NCBI GenBank assembly: GCA_945883885.1 | Contig: CAMCYM010000001.1 | Span: 1 to 34,044 of the forward strand | Direction of reading: 5' to 3' | Length of the DNA stretch: 34,044 nucleotides | Source of the DNA: Chryseobacterium gleum | GTDB lineage: Bacteria > Bacteroidota > Bacteroidia > Flavobacteriales_D > Sanyastnellaceae | Shown: in pieces, positions 15,387 through 23,189 of the stretch | Layout of the letters: every line of letters begins with the position of its first letter | Position numbering within the stretch: the stretch's first letter is position 1 | Position numbers and translations under genes: made by a program | The notes under the pieces: generated by a model | Seen by the model: only the letters and a program-made list of their open reading frames with translations | Told to the model about the DNA's origin: nothing | Database searches by the model: none

Positions 15387-18300
15387 ATGAAAGCAAAACT
15401 GTTGTTCCTGCTCTCCTTCATGCTGGGCCTCAGTGCCTGGGCCTCAGCCCAGGTGCGGGGTACGGTGAAGGACAAGGCCACGGGCGACCCGCTGCCTGGC
15501 GTGGCCGTCCTAGTCGAAGGCAAAACGAAAGGGGTCTTTTCCGATGGAAACGGCGCGTTTTCCATTCAGGCCGATGCGTCGAAGGACGTGCTCGTGTTCA
15601 GCTTCGTGGGCTACAACAACGTTCGACTGCCCCTCAACGGCGCGACGAATGTGAATGTATCCATGGAAAGCGGGGTGGCCCTCGATGAAGTGGTGGTCAC
15701 GGCTCTCGGCGTTTCGCGGGAAAAGAAAGCACTCGGTTATGCGGTGCAGGAGTTGGGCGGAGATGCATTCACGGAAGCCCGCGCAGACAACATTGTGCGT
15801 TCGTTGACTGGCAAGATTGCCGGGGTGCAAGTCACTTCGGGAACCTCGATGGGCAGCTCGTCGAAAGTCCTGTTGCGCGGTGCGAGTTCCATCACAGGCA
15901 GCAACCAACCGCTGTTCGTGGTAGATGGGGTGCCGATGGACAACTCGGACTACGCTTCTGCGAACGTGCAGCGCGATGCGGGCGGGTACGATTACGGCAA
16001 CGCCATTCAGGATTTGAACCCGGACGACATCGAGTCGGTGTCTGTGTTGAAAGGTCCTGCTGCAGCGGCTCTGTACGGCGCACGCGCATCGAACGGTGCC
16101 ATCGTCATCACGACGAAGTCGGGCAAGGGCTTCCAGTCCTCTGGCCGCCGGGGCATCGGCGTGTCGGTGAACACCGGCGTCGCGTTCAACAACGTCTACG
16201 TGCTTCCGGATTACCAAAACCGCTACGGCGGAGGTGCAGGCCCACAGTTCATCGACACCATCGGCGGCTATCCGATCCCGGACTACGGCTACGATGGCTC
16301 GTGGGGCCCAGAACTCGACGGAACCCTTGTGCGCCACTGGGACAGCTGGTACAATTACGAAGGGGATGAGCTGTACGGCGTGGCTGAACCTTGGTCGCCG
16401 ACGTCGAGCGATGTGGACGAGTTTTTCCAAACCGGCGTCACCTACACGAACAACTTCGCGGTGACGGGCGCATCGGACGATGGCTCTTTCCGCCTCTCCT
16501 ACACGAACCACGACCAAACCGGCGTGTACGAAAACTCCTCGCTGAAGCGGAACACCATCTCGTTCAGCGGTTCGCAGCAAGTGTCTGACCGGTTGCGTGC
16601 AGACATCAGCGCGAACTACGTGCAAAGCCAGGGACAAGGCCGTCCGCTGACGGGGTACGGCGAATCGGTTATGAGCCAATTCACCCAGTGGGGCCAGCGC
16701 CAGGTGCGGATGGACCGCCTCAGGAACTACATGAACCCCGACGGAACGCAGCGTACTTGGAACCGCAACAGTGCGGACGACCCCACGCCGCACTACTGGG
16801 ACAACCCGTTCTGGGAGCGGTACATGAACGTACAGAACGACCAGCGCGATCGGATGTTTGGCACAGCAACCTTGAACTACAAGATCAACGATACGTGGAG
16901 CTTGATGGGCCGCGCGTTGACGGACTTCTACATCGACCGACGCCAAGAGCGCATCGCGGTCGGAGGGGTGCGCGAATCTTCGTACAGCGAGTACACCCGC
17001 CAGCTGCAAGAGACGAACCTTGACGCGTACTTGAACTTCCAAGACGACCTGTCGGATGCCTTGAGCATCAAAGGCTTCATCGGGGTAAACAAGCGGATGA
17101 ACACGTACCGCCAGCTCGGCGCATACACGCTGGGCGGCCTCAATACCGCGGGCTTGTACAACGTCACGAACGGGGTGGACGGCTACATGGTGTCGGATAC
17201 CGAATCGGAAAAGGTGGTCAACTCGGTGCTGGGAAGTGTGAGCTTCGGCTACAACAGCAGCCTGTACCTTGACCTGACGGGCCGGAACGATTGGAGCTCC
17301 ACGCTCCCGTCGGAGAACAACAGCTACTTCTACCCGTCTGCCACGGCGAGCTACGTGTTCAGCGAGGTGTTCGACCTTCCTGCGGTGAGCTTCGGCAAGT
17401 TGCGCCTCGGTTGGGCACAGGTCGGCAACGACACAAGCCCATACCAAACCGGCATCACGTACGCCATCAACCCGAACTACGGCAGCAACGGCTCGGCCAC
17501 GGTCCCGAATGCGCAAAACAACCCGAACCTGCGTCCGGAGAAGACCTCCAGCATCGAGATCGGTGCAGAGGTGAACTTCTTCAACGACCGGTTGCGGGTG
17601 GATGCTACGTACTACAACTCGACGACGGAGGACCTGATTTTCAACGTCCCCGTATCGCCGGCTTCGGGGTACAGCAGCACCGTGCTGAACGCGGGCAAGA
17701 CCTCGAACAAGGGCATCGAGCTCGCCATCGCAGGCACGCCCGTGGCTACCGAGAATTTGACCTGGAACATCGGACTCAACTTCGCGAAGAACCAGAACGA
17801 GCTGCTCGAGCTTGCAGACGGCGTGGAAAACATCCGCTACAGCTCGCTCTTTGGCGTGACCCTGGAAGCGCGTCCGGGGCAGCCCCTCGGCACATTCTAC
17901 GGCTACGACTTCGTGTACGACGATGCTGGCAACAAGCTGGTGGACGACGACGGCTTCTACCTGAGCACCGACGAGGTGGTGCCGCTGGGCAGCATCCTCC
18001 CGGACTTCACGGGCGGCGTCTTCACCGACATCACGTGGAAGAACCTCACGCTCTACGCGTTGATTGACTTCCAAAAAGGAGGCTCGCTCCACAGCTACTC
18101 GAACCAGTGGGGCAAGTACTCAGGCACTCTGGCAGAAACGGCAGAAGGCGACATCCGCGAGAACGGACTCGTCGTCGACGGCGTGTACGCCTCGACCGGC
18201 GAACAGAACACCTCGGTGATCGACGTCCAGTCGCACTTCTTCTACAACCAAGGGTATGTTATCCATGCGGCGGACCAGTACGACGCGTCGTTCGTGAAGC

Positions 18301-18527
18301 TGCGTGAAATGCGCCTCGATTACAACCTGCCGGCGTCGGTTACGAAGGATCTGCCGTTCTCGAATGTGAGCATCGGCGTCTTCGGCCGCAACCTGGCCAT
18401 CCTGCACAAGAACGTGCCGCACATCGACCCAGAAGTCGCGACTTCGGTGTCGAACATCCAGGGTTTCGAAGGCGGTCAGCTGCCGGCAGAACGCACCATC
18501 GGTGTGAACCTGAAGTTCAACCTCTGA
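15387..18527 (+). CDS. SusC/RagA-family TonB-dependent outer-membrane transporter
   Basis: A 1046-residue outer-membrane importer that works with the SusD-like lipoprotein downstream. The signal peptide is about residues 1-21 (LSAWASAQ). A carboxypeptidase-regulatory-like domain follows (VRGTVKDKATGDPLPGVAV to about 100). Next come the SusC-specific segment ALDEVVVTALGVSREKKALG and the plug, with GKIAGVQVTSG, LRGASSITGSNQPLFVVDGV and LKGPAAAALYGARASNGAIV. The remaining 800 or so residues form the 22-strand barrel, ending in ERTIGVNLKFNL with the terminal aromatic-rich strand. Length is standard. No TonB-coupled anti-sigma (FecR-like) N-terminal extension is present. Nothing nearby (no glycosidase, sulfatase or peptidase) reveals the substrate; SusCD pairs import glycans or peptides. 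Confidence 0.96.
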   Translation: MKAKLLFLLSFMLGLSAWASAQVRGTVKDKATGDPLPGVAVLVEGKTKGVFSDGNGAFSIQADASKDVLVFSFVGYNNVRLPLNGATNVNVSMESGVALDEVVVTALGVSREKKALGYAVQELGGDAFTEARADNIVRSLTGKIAGVQVTSGTSMGSSSKVLLRGASSITGSNQPLFVVDGVPMDNSDYASANVQRDAGGYDYGNAIQDLNPDDIESVSVLKGPAAAALYGARASNGAIVITTKSGKGFQSSGRRGIGVSVNTGVAFNNVYVLPDYQNRYGGGAGPQFIDTIGGYPIPDYGYDGSWGPELDGTLVRHWDSWYNYEGDELYGVAEPWSPTSSDVDEFFQTGVTYTNNFAVTGASDDGSFRLSYTNHDQTGVYENSSLKRNTISFSGSQQVSDRLRADISANYVQSQGQGRPLTGYGESVMSQFTQWGQRQVRMDRLRNYMNPDGTQRTWNRNSADDPTPHYWDNPFWERYMNVQNDQRDRMFGTATLNYKINDTWSLMGRALTDFYIDRRQERIAVGGVRESSYSEYTRQLQETNLDAYLNFQDDLSDALSIKGFIGVNKRMNTYRQLGAYTLGGLNTAGLYNVTNGVDGYMVSDTESEKVVNSVLGSVSFGYNSSLYLDLTGRNDWSSTLPSENNSYFYPSATASYVFSEVFDLPAVSFGKLRLGWAQVGNDTSPYQTGITYAINPNYGSNGSATVPNAQNNPNLRPEKTSSIEIGAEVNFFNDRLRVDATYYNSTTEDLIFNVPVSPASGYSSTVLNAGKTSNKGIELAIAGTPVATENLTWNIGLNFAKNQNELLELADGVENIRYSSLFGVTLEARPGQPLGTFYGYDFVYDDAGNKLVDDDGFYLSTDEVVPLGSILPDFTGGVFTDITWKNLTLYALIDFQKGGSLHSYSNQWGKYSGTLAETAEGDIRENGLVVDGVYASTGEQNTSVIDVQSHFFYNQGYVIHAADQYDASFVKLREMRLDYNLPASVTKDLPFSNVSIGVFGRNLAILHKNVPHIDPEVATSVSNIQGFEGGQLPAERTIGVNLKFNL

Positions 18528-18548
18528 TCACCCCTTCACAGCAACGCA

Positions 18549-20018
18549 ATGAACAAACACATTCTTCTGGCGACGGGCGTGATCGCAGCCCTCGCCTTCT
18601 CGGGATGCCGCAAGGATTTCGAGGAGATCAATACGAACCCGAACCAGCCGACCGACGTGTCGCCGGGCTTCCTGCTGACATCCGCCCAAAAGTCCATCAT
18701 GGACGAGACCTACGATGCGTTTTGGGGCAGCCGGGGTCACATGCAGTTGGCTCAGTTTTGGGCCTCGAACCAGTACTCGAACGAGTCGCGCTACGAATTC
18801 CGGAACGAGACCACGAACGGAACCTGGCGTGACCTCTACGCAGGCCCCCTCCAAGACCTGCAGCAAATCATCGATTTGAACACCGACCGTCCGGACGATA
18901 TGGCCGGTTACGGGGCAAATGTGAACCAAATCGCTGTGGCGAAAATCCTGCAAGCGTGGGTGTACCAGCACCTGACGGACAGCTTCGGGGCCATCCCGAT
19001 GTCGCAAGCGCTGCAAGGCGGCGATGACACCACACCGGCGTACGACACGCAGGAGGAGGTGTACAATCAGTTGCTTGCACTCGTGAACGACGCACTCGGT
19101 TCGATGGACGTCAGCGCGGCGGGCCCGCAAGGCGACCAAATCTTCGGGGGCAACATGGACGGTTGGCAGAAATTCGGCAATTCGCTGAAGCTGCGGATCG
19201 CCATGCGCATGGCGGACGCGAACCCATCGGCGGCCCAAACTGCTGTGGAGCAGGTCAATGCCAGCGGCGCCTTCATCGCCTCGAATGCAGACAACGCCTT
19301 GTTCGCTTACCTCGGCGGCGCGCCGAACAACAACCCCATCAACGAAGACGCAAAGACGCGCAATGACTTCGCGGCGTCGAATGTGATGGTGGACTACCTC
19401 GCCGCGCACGAAGACCCGCGGATGGCAGCGTTCTATGCACCAGCCGTTGCGAGCGGCGCGTTCGTCGGTGAGGTGTACGGCTTGAGCGAGGCAAATGCAG
19501 CGTTGACGCCGGATGTCGACGTGTCCCAGCGCAGCGAGGTCGTTCTGGCGGCCGACCTGCCGGGGATTTACTTCGACGCGGCCCAAACGCACTTCCTCTT
19601 CGCCGAGGCGGCGGAGCGTGGCTGGGCAGCGCCCCTGAGCGCGGCAGCGCACTACGAGGAAGCCATTCGACTGAGCATGGCGTACTGGGGGGTGGATGCA
19701 GCAGCGGCAGACACGTACCTCGCGCGGACGGATGTGGCCTACGCCACTGCCGAAGGCACGTGGAAGGAAAAGATCGGTGCCCAAAAGTGGATCGCCCTCT
19801 ACATGCAAGGCGGGGAAGCGTGGGCCGAGTACCGCCGTCTGGACTTCGGCGTGTTGCAGCTCCCGGTCGACGGCGTCCTGAGCGGCTCGGGCATTCCCTC
19901 GCGGTTGCAGTACCCGCTGGACGAGCAGACGCTCAACGCCGGGGAATACGCAAATGGCGTGGCCGCAAACGGCGGCACGGACGCTCTGGACACGAAGCTT
20001 TGGTGGGACGTCAACTGA
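18549..20018 (+). CDS. SusD/RagB-family nutrient-binding lipoprotein
   Basis: A 489-residue surface lipoprotein that acts as the lid of the SusC transporter, 21 nt upstream. The lipobox ends at C20 (AFSGC), and the mature protein opens RKDFEEINTNPNQPTDVSPG, the usual start of the SusD-like_2 subgroup. Helical TPR-like elements are visible, for example QIAVAKILQAWVYQHLTDSF and GDQIFGGNMDGWQKFGNSLK. The C-terminal part has AQKWIALYMQGGEAWAEYRR and RLQYPLDEQTLN, both typical of the subgroup. The subgroup often binds ligands other than starch. Operon end is marked by a hairpin 24 nt after the stop. Confidence 0.95.
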   Translation: MNKHILLATGVIAALAFSGCRKDFEEINTNPNQPTDVSPGFLLTSAQKSIMDETYDAFWGSRGHMQLAQFWASNQYSNESRYEFRNETTNGTWRDLYAGPLQDLQQIIDLNTDRPDDMAGYGANVNQIAVAKILQAWVYQHLTDSFGAIPMSQALQGGDDTTPAYDTQEEVYNQLLALVNDALGSMDVSAAGPQGDQIFGGNMDGWQKFGNSLKLRIAMRMADANPSAAQTAVEQVNASGAFIASNADNALFAYLGGAPNNNPINEDAKTRNDFAASNVMVDYLAAHEDPRMAAFYAPAVASGAFVGEVYGLSEANAALTPDVDVSQRSEVVLAADLPGIYFDAAQTHFLFAEAAERGWAAPLSAAAHYEEAIRLSMAYWGVDAAAADTYLARTDVAYATAEGTWKEKIGAQKWIALYMQGGEAWAEYRRLDFGVLQLPVDGVLSGSGIPSRLQYPLDEQTLNAGEYANGVAANGGTDALDTKLWWDVN

Positions 20019-20041
20019 CGCCTGCCTCGCACAGAATACGG

Positions 20042-20073
20042 CAAGGCCCGTTCGCTTCGGCGGACGGGCCTTG
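20042..20073 (+). terminator. Hairpin terminator between convergent genes
   Basis: CAAGGCCCGT and ACGGGCCTTG form a perfect 10-bp stem around a 12-nt loop with TTCG. It lies between the SusD stop (20018) and the end of the opposing gene (20079). No strong T run follows on either strand, so it may act as a bidirectional, less efficient terminator. Confidence 0.7.
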
Positions 20074-20078
20074 TGCGT

Positions 20079-21035
20079 TCAGAAGCCGTACCCTACCGAG
20101 ATCCCGAGGCGGTGACCGATGGGCAGCCGCGACGCCCCGAGCTCTTCCACGTTGCGGTCGGTCCACGAGCCCAGCGGCGGGATGCTCCACGCGCTCTCGA
20201 CGCCGACCACGAAGGCCAGGAAATGCAGGCGGGCCTGGAGCGAGGCATGCTGCGCGGTGAGGATCGAAGCGGCGGACGGAATCACGGCGGACGGGGCGTC
20301 GTTGAGGTAGATGCGGTTGAAGTCTTGGTGGTTGCGCAGGATTTGGGCGGCTGCTGCCGGCGCAAAGCGGTAGTATGCGGCCAAACCGATGAAGGGGTTG
20401 AGCGGCTTCGTCACCCCGGCTTCGACGTACGGCAGCACCGCCAAATCCCCCACCCGCGGCTCTTCAGGCCAGGACCAATCGTACTCGTCGCGCAATTCGT
20501 TGTAGTGGTCCAGGAAGCCGCGCACGCGCTCGTCCGTGCTGCTCAACGCCACCTCCGACCCGTCGCGCCGCGCCGCCCGCGCATAGTACGCCACGGGCAT
20601 CGCCCCGACTCCGAAGGTGAGGCCGACCGGCAACACCCCTTCGCCGGTCCATCCGAAGCGGAGGCCTCGCACGGCTCCGGTCGTTCCGGCTTTCGTCAAG
20701 GTTTGTACACGCGAGGTATACGAAAACTCCTGCAACCGGTACTGGATTTCTGCGGCAGGCAAATCGGGCCTCGTACGTTCGAACGCTTGGCGCATGACCG
20801 AGACGGACTCAGATTGCGAAAACGCAGGCAACTCAGGCGGCATCAGGACCGCCTCGACCGTCCACCGGACATCCTCGCGGGGCGGGTTTGCGTGGAGCCA
20901 CGCGCGTGCGCCCATCCGGTCAGAACCGGTGGCGCTGGTGTCTCGTGCGTTCAACAGGCTCGCGTCGAGGCGTTGGGCCGTGGCGGGCAGGACACTTCCT
21001 GCACCGGCAAGCAGGAGCAGGGCGACGCGCCTCAT
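20079..21035 (-). CDS. Exported protein, probable outer-membrane beta-barrel, family unknown
   Basis: A 318-residue protein with a signal peptide (about 1-20, VALLLLAGAGSVLPATAQ). The mature protein alternates polar and hydrophobic residues in the C-terminal half, for example GLRFGWTGEGVLPVGLTFGV, VGDLAVLPYVEAGVTKP and NPFIGLAAYYRFAP. It ends in GHRLGISVGYGF, a C-terminal Phe strand typical of proteins inserted by the Bam complex. I do not recognise the family. It is the last gene of a tight operon: its ATG overlaps the stop of the upstream lipoprotein (ATGA). The Tyr/Arg-rich middle (about 180-205, HYNELRDEYDWSWPEEPR) is unusual and may be an extracellular loop. Function is unknown, perhaps linked to the lipoprotein. 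Confidence 0.75.
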   Translation of the reverse strand: MRRVALLLLAGAGSVLPATAQRLDASLLNARDTSATGSDRMGARAWLHANPPREDVRWTVEAVLMPPELPAFSQSESVSVMRQAFERTRPDLPAAEIQYRLQEFSYTSRVQTLTKAGTTGAVRGLRFGWTGEGVLPVGLTFGVGAMPVAYYARAARRDGSEVALSSTDERVRGFLDHYNELRDEYDWSWPEEPRVGDLAVLPYVEAGVTKPLNPFIGLAAYYRFAPAAAAQILRNHQDFNRIYLNDAPSAVIPSAASILTAQHASLQARLHFLAFVVGVESAWSIPPLGSWTDRNVEELGASRLPIGHRLGISVGYGF

Positions 21036-21442
21036 GGCTGGAACTCGAATTTGCCGCCGTAGCCCGCGACGATGCAGGTGGTCCGCCGGAAGAGGATGGC
21101 GCGCTGTTCTTCGACGATGTACTTCGGGTTCACCAGCACATCGAAGTCTGTGTCTTTCAGTGCTTTGTAAATCGCCGCACGCTTCTCCCGGGTGACCGCG
21201 CCCGGCCCGAACGGCATCCCGGGAAAATCTGCGGTGGTGCGGTCTCCGAAGCGGAAAACCCCCAGTACCCGCGTCGTCCGGCCGACTCCGGTGAGGGTGC
21301 GCGTGGTGTCGACTTGGACGTCGACTTGCACCGGTGCAATGTCGAGGACGAGCGAGCCTTCGGCGAGCTTGACCGATTGCTCAAGCGAGGTGCAGCCGGT
21401 CAATGCGGCCACCGCGGCAAGGAGGAGAAAGGAACGGTTCAT
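21032..21442 (-). CDS. Small lipoprotein of unknown function
   Basis: A 136-residue lipoprotein starting at ATG 21442, which overlaps the upstream cyclase stop by ATGA. The lipobox is AALTGC with C16. The mature part has a charged beta-rich N-terminal half (LVLDIAPVQVDVQVDTTRTL), a short central region FRFGDRTTADFPG and a C-terminal half KRAAIYKALKDTDFDVLVNP followed by TTCIVAGYGGKFEF. That last pattern, a helix then a DVLVNPKY-like strand and a Gly-rich end, reminds me of small Bacteroidota lipoproteins without a defined role, but I cannot name the family. It overlaps both neighbours and should be cotranslated with them. Confidence 0.75.
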   Translation of the reverse strand: MNRSFLLLAAVAALTGCTSLEQSVKLAEGSLVLDIAPVQVDVQVDTTRTLTGVGRTTRVLGVFRFGDRTTADFPGMPFGPGAVTREKRAAIYKALKDTDFDVLVNPKYIVEEQRAILFRRTTCIVAGYGGKFEFQP

Positions 21443-22206
21443 GGGCGGGCAAAGATGCGGAAAAGTATAGGCCGGCTGGGCACCGCGTCGTTGTCGAGCA
21501 GCGCGACCTGCAGGTTGAGCAGGTACACGCCGTCCGCGACGCCCTCCGGCACGTGGATCATCTCGGTGATGGTGGCGTGCCGCCGCGGGGCGTCCGGCAC
21601 GCGCCAAAAGGCCCGGTGGGCCGCCAACGCTCCCCCATCCACTTCGCGGTCCACCGACGGCAAATCCAGCAACAGGTGCTCCACCCCGCGGTCTGCCAAT
21701 CCCTTCGCCGCCGCCGCTTCGAGGTACGGCGGGTTCGAATTCGACCAGTCCCGGCGCCCGCACTCCGGATCCGGCGGCGCGGTGCGCAGGACGCACGCCT
21801 TCACCTCGACCGACCCTTCCGCCCAGCGGTCCCAAGCCGTGCACACGTCGCGGCCGGTCAGCACGCGGTCCTCGCCCCGGACTTCCGTCTGCACCGTAAT
21901 CACCGCGGCGGGCACGAGGACGGGCGGGAGCGCCTCCGGCAGCCGTTCGCACACGGCCGTGATGTGGCCCAGGCATTCCGTGTGGGTGCCATGGCCGTGG
22001 GGATTGAAGTAGACATCTCGGAAGTTGACGTTCCCGCCCTCCGCCACCGACCCGACCCAATCCCCCATCCGCACCGGCTCGAACCGCGGCGGCCCCACGT
22101 ACCACGCCCGCGCCCCGCCGTCGGCCTGCACCGGCACGCCAAGTTCGATGGGCCGTGAGGCATCGGCCTGAAACCGTTGGCCGTGCAGGGTAAACTCGAT
22201 TTCCAT
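21439..22206 (-). CDS. Cyclase-family (kynurenine formamidase-like) metal-dependent hydrolase
   Basis: A 255-residue protein of the cyclase family PF04199, whose best-known member is arylformamidase (KynB). The metal-binding motif is NPHGHGTHTECLGHI at about residues 68-82, corresponding to HxGTHxD in KynB, with Glu in place of Asp; H at 80 is the further ligand. Downstream the conserved NSNPPYLEAAAAKGLADRGV and HLLLDLPSVDRE segments match the fold. No signal peptide, so cytoplasmic. It is the first gene of an ATGA-overlapping three-gene operon with a lipoprotein and a probable outer-membrane protein; no other tryptophan-degradation gene is near, so the substrate is open. The start at 22206 is 4 nt after a GAACTTGG sequence that resembles a -7 box. 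Confidence 0.85.
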   Translation of the reverse strand: MEIEFTLHGQRFQADASRPIELGVPVQADGGARAWYVGPPRFEPVRMGDWVGSVAEGGNVNFRDVYFNPHGHGTHTECLGHITAVCERLPEALPPVLVPAAVITVQTEVRGEDRVLTGRDVCTAWDRWAEGSVEVKACVLRTAPPDPECGRRDWSNSNPPYLEAAAAKGLADRGVEHLLLDLPSVDREVDGGALAAHRAFWRVPDAPRRHATITEMIHVPEGVADGVYLLNLQVALLDNDAVPSRPILFRIFARP

Positions 22207-22244
22207 GGCGCCAAGTTCGCCTCCCCTTCCCCAGTTTGGTGCAC

Positions 22245-22275
22245 AAAAAAGGGCCGCCCCGCAGGGCAGCCCTTT
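22245..22275 (-). terminator. Strong Rho-independent terminator after the beta-barrel gene
   Basis: On the minus strand, an 11-12 bp stem of AAGGGCTGCCC with GGGCGGCCCTT (one G-T pair) and a TGCG loop is followed by a T run. It lies 22 nt downstream of the stop of the gene at 22297-23061 and separates it from the cyclase operon. Confidence 0.88.
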
Positions 22276-22296
22276 CTGTGCAGCCGAAGCCGCAAA

Positions 22297-23061
22297 TCAG
22301 TTGAACAGGTAGCCGATCCGGAGGGTCGACTGGAAGACGTTGCCCAGCTGGGTGTTGCTGAGGTGGCCAGTGTCGTAATCACCCACGATGGCCACCGGAG
22401 CGTCTGCGTCCGGTGCTGCGCCGTTCTCGAGGTTCCAAGCGACGAGGTCGCTCACTTCGATGGTGAAGTCCGTGACGTTCGTTTTTGCGAAGCCCAGGCC
22501 CGCTTCCACACCCATGTACATGGCATCGGTGAAGTAGAAGTCCACACCGGTGACGACCTTCAAGCCGAAGGTGTTCGAACCTTGCGATTCGGTTGCCGTC
22601 CACGTGACATTCTTCTCGAGCTGACCGACGTTGTCGATGTCATTCGCCCCCCAGTATTCGGTCTCGTAGCTGTTCTTTCCGGTCATGAAGAACGCCTCAA
22701 CACCCCAGTAGGGCGAAAGGCGGTCCTGTCCGTCCCAGTGCATTTCATAACCCACTGCCAGACCGAACATGGAAGACTTTTCCGTGTCGTGCAACTGCGG
22801 GCTCACGGGATCCGTCGCCGACAAGTCGCCTTCTTGCGTGGTCACATACACATCGGTGTTGTTGTCCAACATGAGGGACACGCGGAAGGCGCGGTTGTCC
22901 TCGAGGAAGTTCCGGTACTTGATGACCGTACCGTCGATGACGCCTGTTCCGAGCGGGGTGAAGCCGAGTTCGATGTTGTGCTCATCGCCCATTTGCTTCT
23001 GCGCCTGAGCGCCGAAAGAGACCAGCGACACAAGCGCCAGTGCGAAAACAAGTTTTTTCAT
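22297..23061 (-). CDS. Outer-membrane beta-barrel protein
   Basis: A 254-residue exported protein. Start ATG 23061 gives a clean signal peptide (MKKLVFALALVSLVSFGAQA); the same frame extends further upstream without any supporting features. The mature part begins QKQMGDEHNIELGFTPLGTG and consists of alternating strands such as KYRNFLEDNRAFRVSLMLD, FGLAVGYEMHW and SPYWGVEAFFMTG, with acidic loops. It ends in STLRIGYLFN, a membrane-barrel C-terminal strand. This is the general design of small Bacteroidota barrel proteins (OmpX/PorT-like), function unknown. It lies 128 nt downstream of glmS on the same strand and has its own strong terminator, so it may be an independent unit. Confidence 0.85.
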   Translation of the reverse strand: MKKLVFALALVSLVSFGAQAQKQMGDEHNIELGFTPLGTGVIDGTVIKYRNFLEDNRAFRVSLMLDNNTDVYVTTQEGDLSATDPVSPQLHDTEKSSMFGLAVGYEMHWDGQDRLSPYWGVEAFFMTGKNSYETEYWGANDIDNVGQLEKNVTWTATESQGSNTFGLKVVTGVDFYFTDAMYMGVEAGLGFAKTNVTDFTIEVSDLVAWNLENGAAPDADAPVAIVGDYDTGHLSNTQLGNVFQSTLRIGYLFN

Positions 23062-23141
23062 GGAGAAAAAGGTTGTGGTTTCAGATTCCGAACCGCCAAG
23101 TACGGGAAAATGTCCCCGACCTCCCGGCACGTCGCGCAGAC

Positions 23142-23166
23142 TTATCCGCGGACGAATTGTTGATAA
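23142..23166. promoter_or_regulatory. Two DnaA-box-like 9-mers in the glmS 3' gap
   Basis: TTATCCGCG at 23142-23150 (plus) and TTATCAACA at 23158-23166 (minus) differ from the DnaA consensus TTATCCACA by two and one base. They face each other 7 nt apart beside an AT-rich GTTAATA. One near-match in a 128-nt gap may be chance. Confidence 0.25.
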
Positions 23167-23189
23167 CCTGTTAATAGGCTGATGGCCAA

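Noticed and set aside
15510..18092. An 860-codon open frame antisense to the SusC gene
   Set aside because: Low-complexity Arg/His/Val composition typical of a GC-rich shadow; the SusC frame has all family motifs.
20042..20073. A REP-like repeat element
   Set aside because: The hairpin lies between convergent genes and I see no second copy in the window, so a terminator is the simpler reading.
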